Source: Strongylocentrotus droebachiensis (lineage: Eukaryota > Echinodermata > Echinoidea > Camarodonta > Strongylocentrotidae). From it: a DNA stretch of 64,000 nt. How positions within the stretch are numbered: the first letter of the stretch is position 1; every line of letters begins with the position of its first letter. The notes under the pieces are model-generated. The model had not been told where the DNA came from and searched no databases. It saw nothing but the letters and a program-made list of their open reading frames with translations. Positions 55,350-64,000 of this stretch are shown piece after piece. The stretch covers positions 62,001-126,000 of the forward strand of contig JAVYIG010002509.1 of the NCBI GenBank assembly GCA_035222895.1, in the 5' to 3' direction. A program made the translations under genes and the position numbers.

Positions 55350-58300
55350 TATGACCAAGGGTTCAATCCTTGCTATGACTGGCCTTTGTTTATAAAAATG
55401 ACAGTTGGCCTACTTGTGAAGACAAGGTCTCATCTTTAAGATAAGTCCAAGATGAATATTAAAGTTGAAACTCTAAGCAAATAAATGTCCCTTAATTTGT
55501 TACCTACGGCAAGTATATGTTATTTTTAAGTTTTTCAATTACTTAGTATATCACAAAAAAATTCTGTCTACTCGAAATCCTCAATTGAAATGTTGAAAAT
55601 ATCCGCCTCTCTTTGCATAGAAAATCAGTCACGGCGCTGGTCTACTATTTATGACCTCACGTCCGGGAGAGAGTATATTCACGTACCCGGATGTTCCATA
55701 GCAAACGTGTGCAGAGTGATACGATTTTCTGCATATTTTTGTTTCAAAGGCTGAAAAGTCTAATAAATCATAATTCTATGTACAATTCTTTACCTTCCCC
55801 TAGTACTTCATAGTATTAATATCAATTCCCCTTTTAAAAATTATGACATATACATGCCAACGATGTGATATTAGTCGATATTTTCACCATGTTATTTTTG
55901 TTTTGGTGTTGAAATCGGCCCAGGCACGGAGTGAACAGTAGCTGTCTACCCATGCACAGTTCATTACCATACACTACAGCGATCGATCTCCCGATGGTTT
56001 CTTCTTCCTTTTTCCCATGTCTTTCGCCTTCCTTGGCCCTGAAGATCCTTCATCTACCAATTCTGACACCGGTAGTCAGGAGGAAGTCTTTGTTAGTTGT
56101 TTTTCTTAGCTGGCAACGTCGCTTTCATTCTCTTGCAATTGCCGATAAACATATAACTAGCGCACGTACGTTCCATCACAAGCAAGCAGCGCCTAGAGCA
56201 GCGGCTTGGTCTTACCTCCCGATTCTGCTCGCTTCACGAACGTTCATGCAAGAGAGCCGCATCACTCGCCAAAATATTATAGAGGAAGCGCGCTTGCATG
56301 ATCTCGTTCAAGTTTGATATTTTACCACATAAAATGTTTAACTGGTACTGTATCCTTTTTTGAGGCAGTCACACACATCTATGATAATTACTATCATAGT
56401 TCTAGACCTATTCGTTTTACAAAACTGCTCCTGTACCTTATCTGATGACAATATAATGCATCCGCCTATTCATACGTGCACGATTTAACTTTAATTCCTA
56501 AGCAGTAAACTCGTCTTAAATCTCTAGTAAATAGGTGAATATGAGGATATAAAAAGAAATCAGCGACTGGAAAATGTTGCTTCGTTATTCTTCATTCAAA
56601 TGAAAACAGAAAATCCATCAAATATACTCCTTAACAACAACAAATCTAAGCTCTGACAGGGTAGCATTTACGTAGGGATATCACTGCCATTCACTCTCAC
56701 TGAGCCCATGACTCCCGTTCGTGACGTCACGGATAGAGGCCCGACTCTACGTGCACTTCCGGGTTTCAGACTTATATATTTTGGTAGAGTTTACTCGAAT
56801 AAATTCATTATTCTAAACTTGTTTTGTCGGGTGGACACCATTTGATGTTATTATGGGGGTTAAAAGCTTTCTATTTATGTATTTATCTCAGTATTTGGGA
56901 TTGTCTTAGAGTATCAACTTTAATCATGTCCCATATATAAGATGGAGGAAATGATGAATAGTTAAAACTGAAACTGAAATCAAGCAGACAATTATTATTC
57001 GCTTTGGGAATATATCTTGGCCAATCTCACAGTCAAACTTAATGAAAGGTCAACAGTGCATAGTTAGAAGAAGACAAAAGTCTCATCTAAAAGTGGCCAC
57101 GTTGATTTCCATGCAATTCCTGGAACTGCCCACAAGAAATTAATCTGAGCAGTTAAATTAATTCAGGAAATGTCTAGAATCTTGTCGTCTCTTGTAATTT
57201 CCTGATAGAAACAAACAAATGAATGAGCCGACGTGCATCAAGGTCTGGGTAACCTGAAGGATTTCCCCCTTCTTTGCCCTCATCCTGTATCCCTCGGCCT
57301 GCCCCCCTGTCTGGCTGTCTGTCAAGCTCCCCCATGTGTATCACCAACAACCCCACTTGAGGGTTGTCAAACAACTATCTCATTATCATATTGGAACCCA
57401 TCCAACACACGTCAACTGTCGTCATCAACATACCATATTAAAGACGACTTTAAAGGTGTCAAGGGTGGATTTAAACCTGCCGCGATGGGAGCATGTACCT
57501 GTCGCAATAGCCTGGAGATTATGTCTATGGGTATCGGGTAATGTTATGCCCCCCTTTTCTGGTAGTTATAACGGAAGCAATGTTACATTAACCATTTTGT
57601 CTGGAAACCTAAATCTGTCTACATGGTCGCCTTATCTTCTGTTCGTTCTTTCCGAGGAGGATATCACCAGTGCCAGGATTTAAATTTGATAACAGAATTG
57701 GGTTTTCTGTCGACACAAAGGTGTATAATGCAAGATGTCACCTTATCACCCAGTCCCATAGCCCAATTTATTTTATTTTATTTTATTTTAAATACACTGG
57801 TGAACTGTCAATGCAATGCGAATAGATAGTATAGTCACTATGATGGTATCCACAAATTTAACAATTTTTGTCCTGTTTTATTAGAGCTAAATAAAAACAA
57901 TTCCTAGTTGCACCCTTTTTTCGACCAGCTTCAATGGTTCTGAATGAAGTAAATACGAATTTGGGAACATATCTAGACAATTAGGAAATAAAAAAAAACT
58001 TGGTTTGAACTTCTGTACGAACTATGTAGTGCAGAGGTTCAATGACAATAAAGGGAAGCAGGCCTTAAATTTCAATATTTTTAGGGCAAGGCCACTTTTC
58101 TGTAGGGCACATTCCTATATTACAGAACAAATAGGAAGAATAGGAAAGGGCACATAAAATCTCCAAGGCCAGTGGGAGGGGCAGTGAGGCCAATCAAAGG
58201 GGCATCCACAGCCATGTCCTTGGTGGCCTTGGATTAATTCAAGCCCTGTGGGAGTATTAGGAGTTTATTTATGTTGACATTGACAAACGCATTTTTGTGT

Positions 58301-61300
58301 AGAGGAAAAGTATGATATATCAAATAACACAGAACCCCTCTCTGCTTATTAACGAAAAATACGGACGAGAAAGTAGGAATCAATAAGCCCAATTATGTCC
58401 GAAGTTAATGGAAATTATCTGTAACCTTACCTCAATATATTACCTTACAACCCACTGTGTAATTGATACTTTACGGGATCATGATGGAAACAAAACAGGG
58501 GTTACTACTTACTAATTCAAAATTATTACTTTGGTCATGTCATAATAATGACAAAATAAGTATTAGTTACATGTATTGATTAACGAATTTAATCGCCTTT
58601 CCCACGAAATATCTGCCCGCGAGCCCCATTTAAAAAACTCCACCAATTTGTATAAATAAATCAGCAATGCGGTTTGTACTTTTGATCCATATTTCGTATT
58701 TTTTAAATATTTCTCGATAAAAATGATGGGGTCACCAAGCTAGAGCAATACGAGCATTGCAAGTCATGTAAAGAGACTCTCACAGGAAGACTTATGATGA
58801 TAATGACAATCGAGAGGATGGTTGAAGTCTGTGCTTAATCCATTATTCTGGCTCATCATCTCCTATAGTAGGCCGAATCCCGTCAATCATAGATTAATAT
58901 TTCACCAAAAAATGGCAACAATAATCTTCTACAAGGAGCGTTATTCGGCGGCAGGGGATTTCTCGACAATTTCTTTTGGCAATTCAATTTTTTTCTGAAA
59001 TCTACAGTGTTACGAAATAAAATCAATTGCCGTGTTACATTTAGGTGAAACAATTCTCGCCTGTCTGAATTCAAGACTCAACGACCGCATGTTTGGTAAT
59101 TCGTCTGGCCTATTGGCCTAGGCCTTGTGTGAGAGAACTAGACTTGATAACATACAAAGTATTTCTCGAGTCAGCAAATTCTCATACTTGAACTTCTCAA
59201 CAGCTGCTCAATATTTACAAACACCAAATACAATTCTCTGAATAGAATGCATTTTTCTTGTGTGTGTGTATGTTTATACGTGTAGGCTAAAATCGATAAT
59301 AAATATTGTTTGCAAATATGGGTGAAAATTGTCATAGTACATGTACGTATTCGTACATCATCAACAACTTAAACAGTGTTTACTTCGGGTCACTCGAGGA
59401 ATGACATATCACTGCGTTTTAGTATTTTAGTTTATTTTGTTATTTGCATGTCCAATTATTAGATCTACATTGTAATAATCGAGATGTTCATTATATTGAT
59501 AAGAAGGGGCTCGCATTTACATTCTTCTTCTTCTTCTTCTGTTGAAGTACAGGCCACCATATTGTTGTATAGTAACAAAACCTTTCATACACAAATGAAT
59601 TTTGTAGTGGTGAAATTTATCTCACTTTCTCTTACCTTTTTAACTCTTGCAAAAAAACTATTATATAATGTTACGTAATTAAACAAGTTAATTACGCCAT
59701 GCGAATGAAAACCTGTTTGCATTTCCATTTACAATTGCGGATGGGCTCCAAATTCATTCGTGATCATAAAGATCAATATAATTCTCTCTTCGGGGGTAGG
59801 GGCCTGTTCCCCGTCTCATATGTTTTCTTCACAAGATTTCCTTTGAAAGAAATGACCCAGCTATTACTAACTATTAGATCCTTCTTCCCAATCATCATCT
59901 TCATACATTTAGACGGCTAGGCCTACATGTGACAATTTACAAGCTCCTGTAAGGCGATTTATATAATTTACCAAACGATATTCCTTAACTTCGCTTGGAC
60001 CACAAACCCAGAAAAACCGCACATACGTATCTTCATGATCCTTATTTTTTTTAAATAAAGAAAAGAGTAGGTAAATAAAAAGCCTACGTGTAAAAAGGGG
60101 TATCTTGCTCTATACCCCTATCTAGAGCACATGGACATGGACCTCGTGGAAGCAAAGCACACAACTCAAGCATGCTAGCATGACAAAAGAATTGCCGCGC
60201 TTCACACTCACCACAATCAATTACTGGTACTAGAATACCACCACAGTACAGAGTATACTAGTATTGTCCCAAACTATAAGGGAAGGTGCTCGTTCTGCTG
60301 TGATCTACTGTACATTTCATAAAGCTTTACTTTAGACGGGGAACAAGACACCCATCTTGAGGTAATTCGAAAGTTTATCCGTCACTTCGTCTCCTCAAAA
60401 TCTATGATAATCTTTCTATACACATTTTCGAGGGATCAGTGAGATGAATGAAAATTAGAGATTTGAGGTTTCGATTTATCTAGATAATTCTAGACTAGTC
60501 TATAAATTTATTATAAATCTAGGCCTAAAGGGAAGAATTTTAAAGAACGAAAGGGGGAAAATATTATTTGTTAACAAACACACTTTTGACACAGATGTGT
60601 TTTCTCCGTCATAACGAGTATTGTCAATCCGTGAATGTTGATGGATCATGGATCATGGAACAACCATCAGATTCGGTTGAGGTTTTGTTAGATACCAATG
60701 TCATATTCAATATTTACAAACAATGAAACGCACATGGTCAAGAATGATGTTATGCGCGTGAAATCGGAAACTAGCTGCGTGCTTTATTGGGGCACCGTGT
60801 TTGTCTTTGACGTGACTTTGATACGTGATCCGGCCGCGCATCTGGATATGGATGGAATACTTAATCCAGATTTCGTTACTTCATTTTGATTATTTAATGA
60901 CTGCGCTAGATAAAGGGCTTAGCCTTAGCTGGAAAATATGCCATCTTTTCCAGCTTCCAACTAAATAGATCATCATAAAATATAACTGTACCAATATCCA
61001 GAACACCTTTCATCGTCGTCATACTTGATTGATGGTATGGACAAAGTGAAAGTAAACAAACCGAACGTAAATTACAAAATCGCCACGCCGCGCGTGGCGA
61101 TTGAGAACAGCTAGACTCTAGGCCATGCCGTGGATAGCAACACGCGTCACAACGATATCAATTATCATTTTCAATATATAAAAACCCTCATTTTACCAAA
61201 CATACCATTTCAAAATCTCAATTTGTACATCATTACATGATCTAATTCTCAACGAAAATGATGATCTGCAAAAAGGTTTGACAAACGACTTTCGAGCCGC

Positions 61301-62495
61301 ATGGGGATGGGGCCTAGTCGCAACACAACACAACAGCAGTACCGGTACACACAATATAGGGGGGCACACACGACATACCGGTACATCAATCTACACACAA
61401 ACATCAACAACACGATGCATACCATTTCTCCCTCCATATCGAGTTCTCCGGATGGATGGACTTCTTCTTGGTAGTTCATAGCAGTAAAGATCAAGATTTC
61501 TTGAATACAGAATCGTACTAACTAATTGAATGTACAAAAATGATAAGATTGGTGGGACAATTCTTCAAAATTGCAAAAGCAAAATGCGACTGTTGTACCG
61601 GCACGGCTACACAACCGAGAAAATATGTGAATGGAAATACTACTATGTGTAGCTATCTGCGTACGTATTCTGCGCACGTATTCTGCGCATATCAAATCTA
61701 GGCTTCTATTCCAGAGGCTCATTTTATTCGTACTGTTATAACATTATTCTTTACGAATTAGATTCATTTCAAAATATCTTTTCAGTTAGTATATCTGTAA
61801 TTCAATTAATTTTTGCATGATTATGAGAACCAGTCAGGAGATGAATATGATTTTATGAAGTAGAATTTACTGATGCGGTACTTCATAAGGTCTGAAATTT
61901 TAGGTTATTATATCGCGGGCTGATCAGGGGCGCGCCTTTTCTCATCCAATGAATATCCACCGTACCACAGAATTCTAACATACAGTTATATTATGTCCAC
62001 ACGTCCGACTGGCTGCTGCTGGAAACATAGATTGGTGACATCATTGACATGTACATGTATGTTTATATATTGAACGTCAAAGAACAAAATAGATTTACGG
62101 TTTTGTCCCACTGACCAACACGTCGAATATTTTAGTATAAATGTTCACTATTACGCTAGCTAAATAAAGTGAATTTGTAGTGTCTCGTCCGCTCCTTCCT
62201 AATTGTCAGCCCGCCTCATTTATGGTTTGACATGACAGTAATATTGGAGGACATAATTGACAACGAGGTTTAACAAAAATCATTGTTTGAGTCTGTGTAT
62301 TGTTGCTTAAATTGACCTAATCATCCAATGGCACTTGATATATATGCAGGCATACTGACAAATTGTATACGTGATGGGGCCCCTCCGGACGGGAACTAAG
62401 AATCAAATTTTTAGTAGCCATGCGACCATGAGGTATTTTTCATCACGTCATAGTCATTAAACACTACATAATTTATATTAGATGGCTGCTTTGCA
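55350..62495. other. Intergenic, no supported gene
   Basis: Palindromic CRE TGACGTCA near 56722, (TTC)n near 59522, and an otherwise AT-rich landscape. Open frames at about 55931-56317 and 57233-57541 lack recognisable domains, splice context or codon bias. Confidence 0.4.
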
Positions 62496-62497
62496 TT

Positions 62498-62742
62498 GGC
62501 GTACGCAGGATTTTTTCAAGGGGGGGGGGGGGGGGGTTAAAATCGGGCCAAAAATTTCGCAACGACTCAGCCAGCCGCTGAATAAGCGGGGGGGGGGGGG
62601 GGTAAGAGGACACTTTTTTTTTTTGTCGAAATTTGAAGAAAAAAAAGGGGGGGGGGTTTCCCCCCCAAAATACACAAAACATACACATATAAAAAACTCA
62701 AGGGGGGGGGGTTAACCCCAAAACGCCCCCTGCGTACGCGCC
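62498..62742. mobile_element. TIR element with GCGTACGCAGG ends
   Basis: GGCGTACGCAGG at left and CCTGCGTACGCGCC at right are inverted ends; the interior has several G runs and a T run. 245 bp, non-coding. Confidence 0.7.
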
Positions 62743-63129
62743 TGCTGCTTTGTTTATAGCAAAGCTCCTCTTAGAACATTATTTTAAAAATTATTGGTTC
62801 TTGGATTATTTGAGAGACTGAGACTTGCGCTTAACATTCATTTGGTTCGATTAGAGTGAGCAAGGGTGTCGATTTGTATCCGTGGTTGGGGGGATGATAG
62901 GTGCCAAAATATTTTTGGCAATGGATCAAAGCAACCAAGAGGTAGAAGCGTGTGGCAGGTTGCACCCCCTCCCACATTGTGATTACAATATTTGCTTCAC
63001 TTTATACACCATACAAGATATTGCTTAAGCATCATGCTTTGCAGTTGGGTGTGATGGTCTGAAAATTTATTTGCGAGCGAGCGAAACGAGCGAGGAAAAT
63101 TTTTAAGATTTGTGAGGTCGCAGTGTGGA

Positions 63130-63790
63130 AAATACAAAGAGTAATTGTGAGAGGTGAAAATAGGGCACTTCTTACACCCTCAAAAAGAGGCACTCAGTCA
63201 GTCATGATAAAAGTCAGTCATGAGAATAGGGAATGGGCATTTGTCGACGGAAAATGGGCTCCCCATCAGATTTTGATAAGGGAATTTATAAAAGGTGAAA
63301 AGGGGCATTTTTGAAAAGGGGATAGGTCCCTTATTAGAAACGAAAAGGGGCACGTATTATTGTTAAAAGGAAAATTATCAGAGGTGAAAAGAGGCACTAA
63401 TCGCACCTGAAAAGGGGCACTTATAAGAAATGAAAATGTTCACTAGTTGAAAAAAAATGATTTTAAAGGGGCATTTATAGGAGGTGAAGGGGCACTTATC
63501 TGAAGTTAATAGGAGTAACTTCTCGTACCTGAAAAGGGTCATTTACCAGAGAAAGGGCACTTATGAGAATGGAAAATGGACAGTTTTGCAAAGAAAAAAA
63601 ATGGGAACTTGTCGAAGGAAAAAGGGCACACTACCAAATAAAAGGGCACTTATCAGAGTTGAAGCGGCACTTTTACTAATTAATAGGGGCACTTGTCAAA
63701 GTAAAAGGGACACTATTCCTATGTATAAGGGACACTTTCCTGTGTAAAAAGGGGCACTTTTCAGGTGCGTGAAAAAGTGGGGGGCACTGT
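63130..63790 (-). repeat. Degenerate minisatellite, copy 2 (inverted relative to copy 1)
   Basis: Units built on GAAAAGGGGCACTTATCAGA, the reverse complement of the units at 15331-16290. The right boundary reads GGGGGGCACTGTACCCCCTC, matching the left boundary of copy 1 in reverse. Beyond it, CCTCCCGGGAGG is a short palindrome. Confidence 0.88.
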
Positions 63791-64000
63791 ACCCCCTCTG
63801 CCTCCCGGGAGGGCCGCCTCTGGTCTATTTCTTAAAAACATAATATAAAACTTACGTTCCAACTACCAAAGAACAAACTTCCATTATATCCTTTTTCACC
63901 CAGATATACTTATCATACCAGATACGCTCTAAAATATAAGCATAATATTCCCCTAAGGCCCTGACCAGAGCACTATTTTTTCTTCAAAAACTAAAACCAG

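Noticed and set aside
55360..55385. GGTTCAATCC resembling a tRNA T arm next to the inverted-repeat element
   Set aside because: No acceptor, D or anticodon arms can be built around it.
55931..56317. 128-residue open frame on the plus strand
   Set aside because: No recognisable domain, no codon bias and no splice or promoter context; likely chance.

Overview
This window comes from a eukaryotic nuclear genome, almost certainly a sea urchin. The best taxonomic marker is histone H4, which has Cys instead of the usual Thr at position 73 (mature numbering), a replacement known from sea urchin H4. AT-rich intergenic DNA, short exons with GT-AG introns, many small inverted-repeat transposons and frequent long poly(G)/poly(C) tracts fit an echinoid. 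I cannot name the species.

Layout. 1-2.5 kb: 3' half of a Ty3/gypsy-type retrotransposon (RNase H, integrase, then a 3' LTR start). 3.1-5.1 kb: decayed piggyBac-like element. 5.65-11.2 kb (+): complete five-exon gene for methionine adenosyltransferase regulatory subunit beta (MAT2B-like, 300 aa), its introns loaded with MITEs, a hAT element and a tRNA-derived SINE. 11.2-23.9 kb: repeat territory with foldback and TIR elements, a short-unit minisatellite, a ~180 bp tandem array and a broken LINE. 23.9-43.2 kb (-): a complete 14-exon SLC6-family Na+/Cl- dependent amino-acid-type transporter (630 aa in one continuous frame across all splice joints). A divergent replication-type histone H4/H3 pair (25.2-26.8 kb), each gene with TATA box, CCAAT boxes, 3' stem-loop and purine-rich HDE, sits wholly inside the 6.2 kb last intron of the transporter. 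43.2-64 kb: upstream region of the transporter, with no gene I can support but with several foldback elements and a second copy of the minisatellite in inverted orientation.

How the genes relate. MAT2B and the transporter are ordinary metazoan housekeeping/transport genes and need not cooperate. The notable arrangement is the nesting. H4 is transcribed in the same direction as the transporter, so the histone 3'-end processing signal lies in sense orientation inside transporter pre-mRNA, upstream of the last coding exon, which carries a PDZ-type C-terminus. H3 is antisense to the transporter. No previously undescribed protein system was found; the novelty here is in gene nesting and in repeat structure (the same LINE reverse-transcriptase scrap carried by two unrelated TIR elements, a hAT element next to a 5' splice site, and several TTAA-bounded MITE families).
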